A stretch of DNA of 64,000 bases from JAJVID01 sp050247435 (GCA_050247435.1 JBFWUF010000028.1:1-64000), one strand, 5' to 3'. Shown: positions 1 through 10,520, counted from the first letter of the stretch. Notes: generated from the sequence alone by a model not told the origin. Made by a program: numbers and translations.

Positions 1-115
1 CTTCATGGACAGCATTGCTGCTGGCCATGCTCGTTTGGCTACCTGTCAAACGGGCAACTACAGGATCGGGACTTTCACCCGATCAGATCAGTCCGGCTTA
101 TCCCGGCGCACCAAA

Positions 116-330
116 GGCCGCAAAGGGGGCAAAGAAATTTAATCGCAAAGGCTGCAAAGAGGGCAAAGATTATTCCGGGTGTCAATATCCGGATTCCATT
201 CAATGGGCGTTAACTCGGGCATCTAAATCCAAAAATCTCTTTGCTCCCTTTGCGGTCTTTGCGGTTCAATTTCTTTGCCCCCTTTGCGGCCTTTGCGATT
301 AAATTTCTTTGCCACCTTTGCGATTAAATT
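116..330. repeat. Inverted and tandem GCAAAG-type repeat cluster
   Basis: The left copy (116-171) is built of units like GGCAAAG and CGCAAAGG around AAATTTAATCGC. The right part (234-330) carries the reverse complement in three tandem runs (TTTGCGGCCTTTGCGATTAAA and variants, shortened here). The two sides can pair as a long imperfect hairpin. No convincing gene lies in positions 1-323, and reading frames across it only reflect the repeat. This resembles intergenic GCAAAG/GCCAAG repeats I know from soil bacteria, but I cannot name a family. Confidence 0.7.
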
Positions 331-1403
331 CCCTCCCACAGCAGGCGGCAGAATTCGACCGCGCGATTCTCCGCCCAGGCGCGGTCTTCGTCCGGCTGGC
401 GAACTCCGCAATAGGCGACATGCCCTCCGCGCTGCGTGACGTGAATCAAAACCGACGGATTGGACTCGAGCGATGATTCGCGAAAAGGTTCGACCGGAAT
501 GAACGGATCGTCCTCCGAGTGGATGATCAGCGCCGGCACGCGAATCCGCGGAATGAATCCGATCGAACTCGCTTTTTCATAATAGTCCCGCGCATCGCGA
601 AAGCCGTTGTAGGTCTGAAAGATGTCGTCCCATTCCCAGAGGTGTCGGATCTTGTCGAGCCGGCTCAGATCGTAAAGGCCCGGAAACAGCTTGTCCTTGC
701 GGCGCATGCGTGCGCACAGGCTGCGCAGGAAAGATGTTTCATAGAGCCTGTTCTCTGGCCGCATGAGGGCTTCGGAACAGGGCTCGAGAGCGATCGGCGG
801 ACTTATCGCGCAGATTCCCCTGAGCTGCGACGGAGCCTCATCTGCCAGTTCCCCTGCGAATTTGAGCGACTGGTTGCCGCCCATCGAGATGCCGACGAGA
901 AAGATCCCGTCGAGGCCGTCGCGTTCGATCAGCTCCCTCACGACATGATGAAGATCGATCGTCAGTCCGGAATGATAGAGCTTGGGCGTCAGATGCTCTG
1001 TCCCTCCGCATCCCCGCACGTTGTATCTCAGCACGTTGAATCCGGCCGCATACGCCTTCGATGCAATGCCAAGCACATATGACGCGTCCGCCGCACCTTC
1101 CAGACCGTGGACCACGATCATCGTCGGGCTCTGATGCCTGTCCTGCTGCCAGTGGCAGAAGGCCACGACCCGCGTCCCCGGCTCGGTCTCGAACTCTCTT
1201 CGAATGCCCGGATACTCCGTCTGCCTGATGATCGCGTGGCTTCGCGGACGCAACTTTCCGAGGATCGTCATGGCATGCCCGTTCCGCATCACCGCGGGAG
1301 GCGCGAACGGGCGCCCCGCCAGCCGGCCAGCCATCTCATCGAGCGCTGCCCGCCTGTCGATCACACGAGATGAAAATTTCTGTTCGTTATGATTCACAGC
1401 CAT
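324..1403 (-). CDS. YheT/EMB8-family alpha/beta hydrolase
   Basis: A 359-residue alpha/beta-hydrolase of the COG0429 (YheT) type, presumably a cytosolic esterase or lipase-like enzyme; the substrate is unknown. The nucleophile elbow GISMGG puts the catalytic Ser at 173. The acid is Asp298 or Asp299 in HSEDDPFIP and the base is His328 in RGGHVAYCG. The oxyanion region VVHGLEGAADASY (98-109) and RYNVRGCGG (126-134) are family hallmarks. Length fits the family (320-360 aa). It stands alone on the minus strand between two intergenic repeat clusters and belongs to the chromosomal backbone. The start at 1403 gives the expected N-terminus, though a start a little downstream cannot be excluded. Confidence 0.88.
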   Translation of the reverse strand: MAVNHNEQKFSSRVIDRRAALDEMAGRLAGRPFAPPAVMRNGHAMTILGKLRPRSHAIIRQTEYPGIRREFETEPGTRVVAFCHWQQDRHQSPTMIVVHGLEGAADASYVLGIASKAYAAGFNVLRYNVRGCGGTEHLTPKLYHSGLTIDLHHVVRELIERDGLDGIFLVGISMGGNQSLKFAGELADEAPSQLRGICAISPPIALEPCSEALMRPENRLYETSFLRSLCARMRRKDKLFPGLYDLSRLDKIRHLWEWDDIFQTYNGFRDARDYYEKASSIGFIPRIRVPALIIHSEDDPFIPVEPFRESSLESNPSVLIHVTQRGGHVAYCGVRQPDEDRAWAENRAVEFCRLLWEGI

Positions 1404-1432
1404 CTTAAACTGATCAGCTCTGTAGCGAAATT

Positions 1433-1583
1433 AAATTAGACGCCAAGGCGCCAGGATTGCCAAGATCGAATTGAGGGTGGGATGGCTTATGCTTCCTCCA
1501 TCTCGCCGCTTGAACATCGTTTAGATCCGGATTTTCATTGCCTGGATAAACCTTGGCTCTCTTGGCGGCTTGGCGTCTAATTT
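1433..1583. repeat. Inverted pair of GCCAAG-type repeats
   Basis: Positions 1433-1465 (AAATTAGACGCCAAGGCGCC, then GGATTGCCAAG) and 1552-1583 are reverse complements over about 32 bases with a few mismatches; both outer ends read AAATTAGACGCCAAG. The roughly 85-bp spacer shows no gene. The arrangement parallels the GCAAAG pair at 116-330: two related but distinct repeat families flank the same gene. The rest of 1404-1744 holds nothing else I can support apart from the presumed promoter of the next gene. Confidence 0.65.
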
Positions 1584-1744
1584 ATTTCTCTCCAAGGCTG
1601 AGCAGTTACAACCGGCAACTGGAAACTTCATCCACAACTTAGGCGTCACAAGCCTCTTGCCTTCCTGCTCCTTGTGCCGGATCATGTGATTGAACATTTT
1701 CGAGAACATATTGACCGGTTCGACGTAAATATCAACGAATCATT

Positions 1745-2632
<888 letters not shown>

Positions 2633-2802
2633 TGTTGACTCGATCTGACCTCGCGCGTAACATGACTTCGTCGAACTGGCCGAGTGGTTAAGATCATTCA
2701 ATCAGAAAAATTCGAGAGACCCGAGCCGAACCGGCGAAGAGCTGTTCGTCGTCACGGCGGGTCGACAACTGAGCGGTGGAACGAAAGTCGAAATCCAGAG
2801 AT

Positions 2803-3261
<459 letters not shown>

Positions 3262-3309
3262 ATCGCTTCGGAAAATGACATGTATTAATAGATACGGCTG
3301 ATTTTCTGG

Positions 3310-3391
<82 letters not shown>

Positions 3392-3651
3392 TTTTTTTCA
3401 ATGATTTACAGGCATCTTCAGGATGCCTGTTCTGCTTTGCGGACACATTTGCGGACACATTGGGATTCATCTGTATATTTTCCGGCAATGCAAAAGCAGT
3501 GAACAGAAATGCTGCTGATAACCACAGCACCGAACCAGTTGTTCCCGCTGTGCTGATCGCTGTCGAAACAGATTTCCCGGTCTTTTGTTCCACGTACTCA
3601 ACCATCCACAGCCTCAGCTTGATTGCGAGCAGATGTTCTCACGTGCCAACT
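3392..3651. other. Junction between tRNA-Pro and accessory block
   Basis: No clear gene. A 9-bp hairpin ACAGGCATC/GATGCCTGT lies at 3408-3430, and the 12-bp unit GCGGACACATT(T/G) is repeated in tandem at about 3440-3463. Read on the minus strand, the region encodes a short tail that runs into the tRNA antisense (MVGTAGFEPTASCTPSK), the way tyrosine-recombinase genes often end when they abut a tRNA attachment site. No integrase catalytic residues (R-H-R-Y) can be seen. This may be the scar of a lost integrase, or only chance. Confidence 0.35.
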
Positions 3652-6033
3652 TTAATAAGGCCATTTCCAGTCGCGGATCTCAGGCAGGTCATCACCGTGT
3701 TGGCGAATATAATATTGATGTTCGATCAGCTTATCGCGCATCGCCTGCTTGATGTGCGCGACTCTGGCTCCCAATTGCGCGACACGATCAATCACGTCTA
3801 TTGCGAGGTGGAAGCGGTCGAGATCGTTTAGCACCGTCATGTCGAAGGGCGTGGTGGTTGTGCCCTCCTCTTTGTACCCGCGTACATGAAGGTTCCGGTG
3901 GTTCGTCCGCCGGTAGATCAGCCGGTGAATCAGCCACGGATAGCCATGAAAGGCGAAGATGATTGGCTTGTCGATCGTGAAAAGAGAGTCAAAATCCTTG
4001 TCAGATAAGCCGTGCGGATGTTCGCTCGCGGGTTGGAGCGTCATCAAATCAACCACATTGATTACCCGAATCTTCAAATCAGGGAATTGCTGGCGAAGAA
4101 TATCCACAGCGGCGAGCGTTTCAAGCGTCGGAATGTCTCCGGCGCAGGCCATCACCACATCCGGCTCCGCACCCTGATCATTGCTCGCCCATTCCCAGAT
4201 GCCTATGCCAGCGGTGCTGTGTTTGATCGCCGCATCCATGTCCAGCCACTGATGAGCGGGCTGTTTGCCAGCGACGATCACGTTGACATAGTGGCGGCTC
4301 CGCAAACAATGATCGGTCACGGAAAGCAGTGTATTGGCGTCGGGCGGAAGATAAACCCGGACGACTTCCGCCTTTTTATTGACGACGTGATCTATGAAGC
4401 CGGGGTCCTGGTGGCTGAAACCGTTGTGATCCTGCCGCCAGACGTGCGATGTCAGCAGATAGTTGAGCGAAGCAATCGGGCGACGCCAAGGGATGTGGCG
4501 CGTAGTCTTCAGCCACTTGGCATGCTGATTGAACATCGAATCAACGATATGGATGAACGCTTCGTAACAGTTGAAGAATCCGTGACGACCTGTCAGAAGG
4601 TAGCCTTCAAGCCAGCCCTGACAGAGATGTTCGCTCAAAATCTCCATCACCCGGCCATCCGGCGAGAGATGGTCATCCCCAGGCAAAGTAGCGCCTGTGA
4701 AGACACGGTTCGTTACTTCAAAGAGAGCGTTAAGACGGTTCGAGGCAGTTTCGTCCGGCCCCATCACCCGAAAATTCCGGCTGTCGGCATTGCGCTTCAT
4801 CACGTCGCGCAAGAAGCATCCCATCGCGCGCGTCGCCTCCGCCTCAACCGTTCCCGGTTTGGGAACGTCAACTGCGTAATCGCGGAAATCCGGCATCTTC
4901 AAATCTCTGAGCAGAAGCCCGCCGTTGGCATGAGGATTAGCTCCCATGCGGCGCTCGCCCTTCGGGGCCAACTCAGCCAATTCCGCCATCAATTTTCCGT
5001 TCTCATCGAAAAGCTCTTCGGGCTTGTAGCTCCGCAGCCACTCTTCCAGCATCCTCAGATGTTCAGGCTTGCTCGCCAACTCCGCTAACGGGACTTGGTG
5101 TGAGCGGAACGAATTTTCAGTCGGTAAACCGTCTACCTCTTTTGGCCCTGTCCACCCTTTCGGCGAGCGAAGCACAATCATCGGCCACTGTGGACGTTCA
5201 GCGAAGCCGTTTTCACGCGCCTCGCGCTGAATCGTTTGAATTTCAGCGATCACAGCGTCAAGCGTTCCGGCCATCAGTTGATGCATCGCTTCCGGTTCAC
5301 CGCCTGCGACGAAATATGGTTTATGACCATAGCCAATCATCAGACTCGCAAGTTCTTCGTTGCTCAACCGCGCCAGCACCGTCGGATTGGCGATCTTGTA
5401 GCCGTTCAGGTGCAGGATGGGAAGGACGGCTCCGTCATGAACGGGGTTCAGAAATTTGTTGGAGTGCCAACTCGCGGCCAGCGGCCCCGTCTCCGCCTCA
5501 CCATCACCAATGACGCACGCAGCCAGCAGATCGGGATTATCGAAGACCGCGCCGTAGGCGTGCATCAGCGAGTATCCGAGTTCGCCGCCTTCGTTGATCG
5601 AGCCGGGAGTCTCAGGGGAAGCGTGGCTGGGAATGCCGCCGGGAAATGAAAACTGCTTAAAGAGCCTCTCCATCCCTTCAGCATCTGGTGAGACGTTGGG
5701 ATAGAACTCGCTGTAGGTTCCCTCCAGATAGGTATTGGCAACCATGCCGGGGCCGCCGTGGCCGGGGCCACAGACGTAAATCACGTTCAGATCATTCTTC
5801 CTGATCAAACGATTGAGGTGAACATAAATAAAATTCAGCCCTGGCGTCGTTCCCCAATGACCAAGCAGTCTGCGCTTGACGTGCTCGATCTTCAGCGGCT
5901 CGCGCAGCAGCGGATTGTCGGACAGGTAAATCTGACCGACTGACAGATAGTTCGCCGCGCGCCACCAGGCGTTCATCCGTCGCATCTCTTCCACACTCAG
6001 TGGTTGTGCTTCTTTCATTTCAATAACAGCCAT
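3652..6033 (-). CDS. xfp: Xylulose-5-P/fructose-6-P phosphoketolase
   Basis: Thiamine-diphosphate enzyme that splits xylulose-5-phosphate or fructose-6-phosphate, with phosphate, into acetyl-phosphate and a shorter sugar phosphate. 793 aa, the normal length. N-terminal family signatures are present: YLSVGQIYL, VCGPGHGGPG, EGTYSEFYP and SFPGGIPSHASPETPGSI. The ThDP-binding stretch VIGDGEAETGPLA and WHSNKFL follows, and HEPTID-type motifs occur later (SHQDPGFIDHV). The start at 6033 has GGGAGAT upstream. It is the last gene of the long co-directional array and is separated by 60 bp from its upstream neighbour. Together with the glucan phosphorylase and GH57 genes it suggests a stored-glucan to acetyl-phosphate route. 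Confidence 0.97.
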   Translation of the reverse strand: MAVIEMKEAQPLSVEEMRRMNAWWRAANYLSVGQIYLSDNPLLREPLKIEHVKRRLLGHWGTTPGLNFIYVHLNRLIRKNDLNVIYVCGPGHGGPGMVANTYLEGTYSEFYPNVSPDAEGMERLFKQFSFPGGIPSHASPETPGSINEGGELGYSLMHAYGAVFDNPDLLAACVIGDGEAETGPLAASWHSNKFLNPVHDGAVLPILHLNGYKIANPTVLARLSNEELASLMIGYGHKPYFVAGGEPEAMHQLMAGTLDAVIAEIQTIQREARENGFAERPQWPMIVLRSPKGWTGPKEVDGLPTENSFRSHQVPLAELASKPEHLRMLEEWLRSYKPEELFDENGKLMAELAELAPKGERRMGANPHANGGLLLRDLKMPDFRDYAVDVPKPGTVEAEATRAMGCFLRDVMKRNADSRNFRVMGPDETASNRLNALFEVTNRVFTGATLPGDDHLSPDGRVMEILSEHLCQGWLEGYLLTGRHGFFNCYEAFIHIVDSMFNQHAKWLKTTRHIPWRRPIASLNYLLTSHVWRQDHNGFSHQDPGFIDHVVNKKAEVVRVYLPPDANTLLSVTDHCLRSRHYVNVIVAGKQPAHQWLDMDAAIKHSTAGIGIWEWASNDQGAEPDVVMACAGDIPTLETLAAVDILRQQFPDLKIRVINVVDLMTLQPASEHPHGLSDKDFDSLFTIDKPIIFAFHGYPWLIHRLIYRRTNHRNLHVRGYKEEGTTTTPFDMTVLNDLDRFHLAIDVIDRVAQLGARVAHIKQAMRDKLIEHQYYIRQHGDDLPEIRDWKWPY

Positions 6034-6092
6034 CTTTTCGTGATCTCCCCTGGTCTTCGCTCAAACCTGTTTGCCCAACAGAAAGTGCCTGA

Positions 6093-6587
6093 TCATCCCT
6101 CGCTTTTTTCCCTTGCAGCAGAGGCGCGTCCATGCCAGCCGACGATGGTGCGAAAGATCAGCGGCGGCAGCACCAGCATCTGCACAACCGGTACGAATCC
6201 AACCTTGAGCAATGGTATCAGCGGCATTCGTGACGTATACGCCCATTGGCTGCCGACAAAGACAGCCAGCCATTCGATGCTGACGCTGATGAACAGTCCG
6301 GCAAGCAGCATCATGGCATAGCCAGTCGTCATCGGCTGTACAAACCAATCTCGCTGACGAGTGACGGCCCAACCAACTGCATAGATCAACAGCACCAGGA
6401 ATCCATCTCCCACCGCTGCCAGTCCGCAATGCCACCATACCAGACTCAAATTCTCCATCCCCACGTAGAGCGGCGACTGAGCAATCTCCCAGACGTAGTT
6501 GATCAGAACTGCAATCACAAACAATCGCGGGAGGAACCAGGCTGATTTTATCTGCGGTATCTCGGTGTTTGTCATGTCACTATTCAC
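6093..6587 (-). CDS. Four-TM membrane protein, unknown function
   Basis: 164 residues with about four hydrophobic segments (FVIAVLINYVW, GDGFLVLLIYAVGWA, AMMLLAGLFISVSIEWLAV and VVQMLVLPPLIF). Conserved-looking polar residues inside membranes (NYVWE, SIEWLA, QWAYT) suggest a real family, but I do not recognise it. The given start is GTG; an ATG 12 nt downstream is equally possible. It starts 2 bp after the methyltransferase gene ends, so the two are probably co-translated. Confidence 0.65.
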   Translation of the reverse strand: MNSDMTNTEIPQIKSAWFLPRLFVIAVLINYVWEIAQSPLYVGMENLSLVWWHCGLAAVGDGFLVLLIYAVGWAVTRQRDWFVQPMTTGYAMMLLAGLFISVSIEWLAVFVGSQWAYTSRMPLIPLLKVGFVPVVQMLVLPPLIFRTIVGWHGRASAAREKSEG

Positions 6588-6589
6588 GC

Positions 6590-7198
6590 TCAGTTCTCTC
6601 TCAGCTTCTCTCCGCGTACCGCCAGAATGATGTCCAGAAACACGGTCTCGACATTGGTGATATGAAAGCCGACGGCGATGGCCGTTTCCACGGTGCAGCG
6701 ATTCATCTCAGTTCCGTTGCGGCGCGTGAAAAGCGTCATCAAATCGAGGGTGAGACCTAGAATGGGATTGCGGCTGCGGACATGCTCAAACATCAGCAGC
6801 TTCCCGCCAGGACGCAACACGCGATAAATCTCCCGAAATACCTGCTGAGGATCAGGGACAGAGCACATCGTGCAGGAGGTCGCCACGGTGTCAAATGATT
6901 CATCGGCAAAGCACAACTTGAGCGCGTCCGCGCGCACCAGACGAAGCTCCCCAGGATATTTTTGTGCGCGCGGAGCGGCTCTCCGCAGCATCTCTTCGCT
7001 GATGTCTATGGCAACAATTTCGCGACCAGGCGGGAAATGTTTGATGTCCATCCCCGTTCCAACTGCGACGAACAGCACGCGACCGGTCATTTCACGAAAG
7101 AGCGCCTCCCTGGCTGGCCCGCGCCGCAGGTCGGATGCCTCGAACGTGTCGTAAAGCCTGGCCCGTTTGTCCCAGATTGTCGCCATTGCTGATCTCAT
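6590..7198 (-). CDS. Class I SAM methyltransferase (UbiE-like)
   Basis: A 202-residue Rossmann-fold methyltransferase. Motif I is unusual (VLFVAVGTGMDIKHFP rather than VLDxGxGxG). Motif II is VAIDISEEML, motif IV is FDTVATSCTMCSV, and RVLRPGGKLLMFEHV follows. This form, with AVGTG(M/T) and TxxxCSVPDP, is typical of small methyltransferases near metal-resistance genes; the substrate is unknown. The start is taken at 7198, where ATG overlaps the upstream stop by one base (TGATG), a translational-coupling arrangement. Confidence 0.82.
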   Translation of the reverse strand: MRSAMATIWDKRARLYDTFEASDLRRGPAREALFREMTGRVLFVAVGTGMDIKHFPPGREIVAIDISEEMLRRAAPRAQKYPGELRLVRADALKLCFADESFDTVATSCTMCSVPDPQQVFREIYRVLRPGGKLLMFEHVRSRNPILGLTLDLMTLFTRRNGTEMNRCTVETAIAVGFHITNVETVFLDIILAVRGEKLREN

Positions 7199-7614
7199 CA
7201 GGACTTGTACAAAGCACAAAAACATTTCCGACATCTGACTGCATACAGCCTGAGCAGGAGGAAGACGCCTATGCCGCCTGTTGCACCGATAATGACAGCA
7301 GACGAGTTGTTCAGACTGATTCCAGCGAGTTCCAGCAGACAGACCGCCATCGGGATGATCATCGCCGCAACCATCGAAGGAACCATGCTTTCAATCGAGC
7401 CGAGAACCGGCGCGACGGCGTGCGCGAGCAGCATTTGCGCAAACATCGCGGCGACCATCCCCACCGCCAGCGTCAAGACAATGTGCCATCCCAGATGATG
7501 AACCATGTGCATGACCCCGGTCGCAATTACTCCAACCACGATCAAAAACAGACAGTCTCCGCAGTTAAACATAAAAGTACGAAAGCCAGTTTTTGCAGCA
7601 AGGTCTCTTTGCAT
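7198..7614 (-). CDS. Small four-TM membrane protein
   Basis: 138 residues, four hydrophobic segments (LFLIVVGVIATGVM, IVLTLAVGMVAAMFAQMLLA, MVPSMVAAMIIPMAVCLLELAG and VIIGATGGIGVFLLLRL). It has a Cys pair near the N-terminus (NCGDC) and three Cys at the C-terminus (CRKCFC). His/Met residues in and near membranes (MHMVHHLGWH) suggest possible metal contact. I do not recognise the family. It is coupled to the following methyltransferase by a one-base stop/start overlap. Confidence 0.65.
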   Translation of the reverse strand: MQRDLAAKTGFRTFMFNCGDCLFLIVVGVIATGVMHMVHHLGWHIVLTLAVGMVAAMFAQMLLAHAVAPVLGSIESMVPSMVAAMIIPMAVCLLELAGISLNNSSAVIIGATGGIGVFLLLRLYAVRCRKCFCALYKS

Positions 7615-7650
7615 TGCCCGCTCCTCCTGCTCCGCTGCATGGTCATCGCC

Positions 7651-8532
7651 TCAACTTCCGTTCGCCCGCCGTTGCACACTGACCAGTTCAACCGCCACGT
7701 CAAGTTCGTCCGTGACCATCAGCACGTGGTTCGGCGCAACGCGCACCCAATCCTCCTTCTGCTCGGTCAACCTCTCGGAGGCGATGATGACAGCGCGCTC
7801 TTTTTCAGCCGCTTCGCCTAAACAGCCATCGCCATCTGAGTATGAAAACTTTTTACCCGTCGCGTAATAGAGCGAAGCTGGTTCAAGTCTTTGGTCTGAG
7901 ACATAGCGAATCGCAGCCAGGTTCCGCCCATCTGTTACTGCAAAGTTGTAGTAGGAGGGGCCTGCAATTTCTGCTTCGAGCGCCCAATGCTCAAGGCGCT
8001 CGACTGTCCTGACCAGCAACTGCCCAAGCTCTCGGGCTGGCACGACCCGCTCCGCATCTCCGAGCAGGTTGAGAAAGATGGCGAAGGCATGCTCCGAATC
8101 GGTCGTCCCCTGTATCGCATGAAAAAGATGATCCGGCAGCGATTGCTGCACCCGGCGCTTGATTCGGTTGAAGCCTTCGACCGTGCCGTTGTGCATCCAG
8201 AGATAGCGACCGAACTGGAACGGATGGCAGTTCGCTTCCGCCACCTGCATTCCCGGCGAGGCGGCGCGGACGTGCGCGAAAAAACATGGTGATTTGACAT
8301 GCTCTGACAGCCGCTGCAGGTTTCGGTTACTCCAGGCTGGCGTAAGACTGGTGAAGACGCAGGGCGTCTGACTGATTTCAGGCTGATACCAGCCAACGCC
8401 GAAACCATCGCCATTGAGCGGCTCTCTGCGCTCCCTCGACTTGTAGCTTTGAAGGATGAGCGAATGTCCGGGCCGATAAAGCAGGTCAGCCAGCATCATC
8501 GGACTACCTGTGTAGCAAAGAAATCTGCACAT
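7651..8532 (-). CDS. Class II glutamine amidotransferase (YafJ/EgtC-like)
   Basis: 293 residues of the GATase_4/6 family, Ntn-hydrolases that release ammonia from glutamine. Cys2 (MCRFLCYTG) would become the N-terminal nucleophile after Met removal. NGDGFGVGWY, FFAHVRAAS, NCHPFQFG, MHNGTVEGF and TTDSEHAF are the glutamine-binding motifs. There is no synthase domain, so the acceptor is unknown; some relatives cleave gamma-glutamyl compounds. Its start overlaps the YHS gene by 29 bp, indicating co-expression. Confidence 0.9.
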   Translation of the reverse strand: MCRFLCYTGSPMMLADLLYRPGHSLILQSYKSRERREPLNGDGFGVGWYQPEISQTPCVFTSLTPAWSNRNLQRLSEHVKSPCFFAHVRAASPGMQVAEANCHPFQFGRYLWMHNGTVEGFNRIKRRVQQSLPDHLFHAIQGTTDSEHAFAIFLNLLGDAERVVPARELGQLLVRTVERLEHWALEAEIAGPSYYNFAVTDGRNLAAIRYVSDQRLEPASLYYATGKKFSYSDGDGCLGEAAEKERAVIIASERLTEQKEDWVRVAPNHVLMVTDELDVAVELVSVQRRANGS

Positions 8533-8704
8533 CTGTTTCTCGCTCCCGCTCAGGTTGAGCCTGCTTCACATAGTCCTCAGTGTGTCGCTCGAACTCGGCG
8601 CGGCAGGCTTCGGAACAGAAGTAATAGACCTCGCCCTCGAAAGTGCGCGTGTGCATTACTTCCTGTTCGTTGAGCTGCATGTTGCAAACCAGATCTGTGA
8701 TCAT
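8504..8704 (-). CDS. YHS-domain small metal-binding protein
   Basis: 66 residues. The YHS signature is clear: DLVCNMQ near the start and GEVYYFCSEACRAEFERH at about residues 24-41, giving Cys7, Cys30 and Cys34 as likely metal ligands. Such stand-alone YHS proteins occur with copper and heavy-metal transporters. It overlaps the amidotransferase start by 29 bp. A related YHS domain is fused to the phosphorylase encoded at 34696-36555. Confidence 0.85.
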   Translation of the reverse strand: MITDLVCNMQLNEQEVMHTRTFEGEVYYFCSEACRAEFERHTEDYVKQAQPERERETDVQISLLHR

Positions 8705-8751
8705 ACGTTCCGTCGCTTCGTCCGCAGGCTACAGCGAGTATGCGGACGTGT

Positions 8752-9243
8752 TTAGTCAATCGTCCGTTCAACCTTCACCCCCGTCGCAGCTTCAACCGCG
8801 GCCAGAATCGCCTGGTAGTTGCTCTTATCCAGATGGAGCAGCGCGAACTCTCCCTGACCCGCGTTGTTCTTGTACTGGATGGTCAGGAAGTGTTTCTTCC
8901 CCTTGGTGAAGAGCAACGGCCAAGCCAGCAGCAATCCTGACACATAACGCGGGCGTGAAGTCCGTTCGTAGAGAAGACTGGTTACTTGCGGCTTCTCCAC
9001 TTTGACTAACTCGGAGCCTTTCGACAGAAAGCGGATTCCGCCGCTCTGCTTGTCAATTTCCAGCTCGCCTTCGATTTCGTCAGCCTTCTTCTCGGCAGTC
9101 TTGACGTACTTCACATCCTTGAAACGGTCTGCAACGCTGGACTGCGCCAGGATTGAGCCGGACAGATTGAAGCCAAGAACAACAGCGCAAGTCGTTGCCG
9201 AAATCTTCTGAATTGTCGTGGGGTAATGATTTTTTGCTGCCAT
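8752..9243 (-). CDS. Secreted protein with PH/GRAM-like C-terminal part
   Basis: 163 residues with an N-terminal signal-like segment (TTCAVVLGFNLSGSILAQS, cleavage near Ala34). The mature part contains EGELEIDKQSGGIRFLSKG and KKHFLTIQYKN, the strand pattern of small PH/GRAM-like beta domains. It loosely resembles the duplicated domain of the protein at 12822-13580. A strong AAGGAGGAATT ribosome site precedes the ATG. The 110 bp upstream (9244-9352) has no other gene and could hold a promoter. Function unknown. Confidence 0.7.
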   Translation of the reverse strand: MAAKNHYPTTIQKISATTCAVVLGFNLSGSILAQSSVADRFKDVKYVKTAEKKADEIEGELEIDKQSGGIRFLSKGSELVKVEKPQVTSLLYERTSRPRYVSGLLLAWPLLFTKGKKHFLTIQYKNNAGQGEFALLHLDKSNYQAILAAVEAATGVKVERTID

Positions 9244-9352
9244 AATTCCTCCTTATGATCGGTTGTTATGATTGAGTTGTGGTCATAGTTCCAAATCAAG
9301 CTTGACCAATAGCGCCATAAATATGTCTGAACCAGACCGACCGCCGTATCCA

Positions 9353-10018
9353 TCAGCATCCTCCCTCGATCCCGCGCGCAGCCTGCGCACACTCCGGGTC
9401 ACACGGGCACACATAACTCCCGGACAGGTAACGTTCGAGCAGCAGGCCGATCAGCCGCTGCGGGTCTGCGTCATAGATGACTTCCGCCCCGGTCTTTTTG
9501 CCGAGTGTGTTTTCCAGCGCCGGCAACGCGGTCGTGATGCCCCCGGTGCCGGTCAGCACTCCGATCAACTTGCCCTCTTCATAGGCAATCGAGAATTCGC
9601 CCAGTGTGCCGGAACGCCCGCCGACCACGATCACGATGTTGCAGCTTCTGATGTTGACCAGTTCGCGCCCCATCAGCCCAAGCCCGGTAAAAATCAGCAC
9701 GTCATACTCTTTGTAAGGAGAGCCGAAAGTCTCGACGTGCTCCTTCAAACTCATGGCGGGCGAGATGCCGATGACATGCCCGCCGACTTCCTTTGCACCG
9801 AGCACCGCTTCATGCGGCAGGCCGGGACAGGCCCCGGTCAGCAGACAACAACCGTTCTCAGCTATAGCGCGCCCAAGCTCCCGGCACAACTCCAGACTGG
9901 ACGCGGCAAAGTCGCCGCCCGCCGATCCCATCACACCAAATCTGATCTGCGCGCCGCTGAATGGATCGCGCGCAATCCGGGTGGCGTCGGAAGATGATCC
10001 TTCAATTTGGCTATTCAT
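9353..10018 (-). CDS. LOG-family Rossmann protein (TIGR00725-like)
   Basis: 221 residues. FGVMGSAGG, LLTGACPGLPHEAVLGAKEVGG and VVVGGRSGTLGEFSIAYEEG match the LOG/putative lysine-decarboxylase-like nucleotide-binding fold; the last motif (GGRSGTLGE) corresponds to the PGGxGTxxE signature of cytokinin-activating LOG enzymes. The actual substrate is unknown. The Cys-rich tail (YVCPCDPECAQ) is unusual for the family and could bind a metal. The start is placed at 10018, where ATGA overlaps the stop of the upstream gene by 4 bp; a start further upstream is less likely. Confidence 0.85.
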   Translation of the reverse strand: MNSQIEGSSSDATRIARDPFSGAQIRFGVMGSAGGDFAASSLELCRELGRAIAENGCCLLTGACPGLPHEAVLGAKEVGGHVIGISPAMSLKEHVETFGSPYKEYDVLIFTGLGLMGRELVNIRSCNIVIVVGGRSGTLGEFSIAYEEGKLIGVLTGTGGITTALPALENTLGKKTGAEVIYDADPQRLIGLLLERYLSGSYVCPCDPECAQAARGIEGGC

Positions 10019-10473
10019 TGTTTCTCGTCCTTCCAGTCCCCTTCTTTCACGCCAAGCTCGGTAAGTTTCCGCCGCATCTCTTTCAAGCACATCTGCTCGC
10101 AATCATCCACCGGCTGATCGAAACCGTGCCGGTGGATAATCTTGATGTTCAAACTGACTTCGGATCGCAGCTTCCGTTTTGGCGCGTAATGAATGGCACG
10201 GTCGAAGGGCTGAATTTCATAAGTGGTGGGCCGCTCCTCCGTCGGCATAATCCACTCGGCGATTCGCTGCAAATCCCGGTAAACTTCCTGGCAGTGCGGG
10301 CAACCGGGTAACACCTCGCTGCCTGGATGTTCATGCGTTCCTTCAAGCTCCAAATCGAAGCCAACTTTGACGAGTTGACCTTTAGCTACCAAACTCTCCG
10401 GCCAGACTTCGTAACAGACTTTGTGTCTTTGAATCAGATCTTTCAACTGATTGATGATCTCTTCCTGAGCCAT
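10015..10473 (-). CDS. Conserved hypothetical with CPHC motif
   Basis: 152 residues, cytosolic, with one CxxC (LPGCPHCQEVY, near residue 58) and a short C-terminal Cys pair (DDCEQMCLKEM). A good GGAGGTAG ribosome site lies before ATG. Residues around EVWPE, GFDLELEGTHEH and RAIHYAPKRKLRSEV look conserved, but I know no function. Its stop codon overlaps the start of the LOG gene by 4 bp. Confidence 0.7.
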   Translation of the reverse strand: MAQEEIINQLKDLIQRHKVCYEVWPESLVAKGQLVKVGFDLELEGTHEHPGSEVLPGCPHCQEVYRDLQRIAEWIMPTEERPTTYEIQPFDRAIHYAPKRKLRSEVSLNIKIIHRHGFDQPVDDCEQMCLKEMRRKLTELGVKEGDWKDEKQ

Positions 10474-10520
10474 AAAACTACCTCCAATCTTTCATTCTCC
10501 CGCTACCTCAACCTGCCGCT

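Noticed and set aside
2670..2770. tRNA-Ser/Leu-like D-arm (GGCCGAGTGGTTAAG) before the MerR-like gene
   Set aside because: No matching acceptor stem, anticodon arm or TTCGAAT T-loop follows, so no cloverleaf can be drawn.
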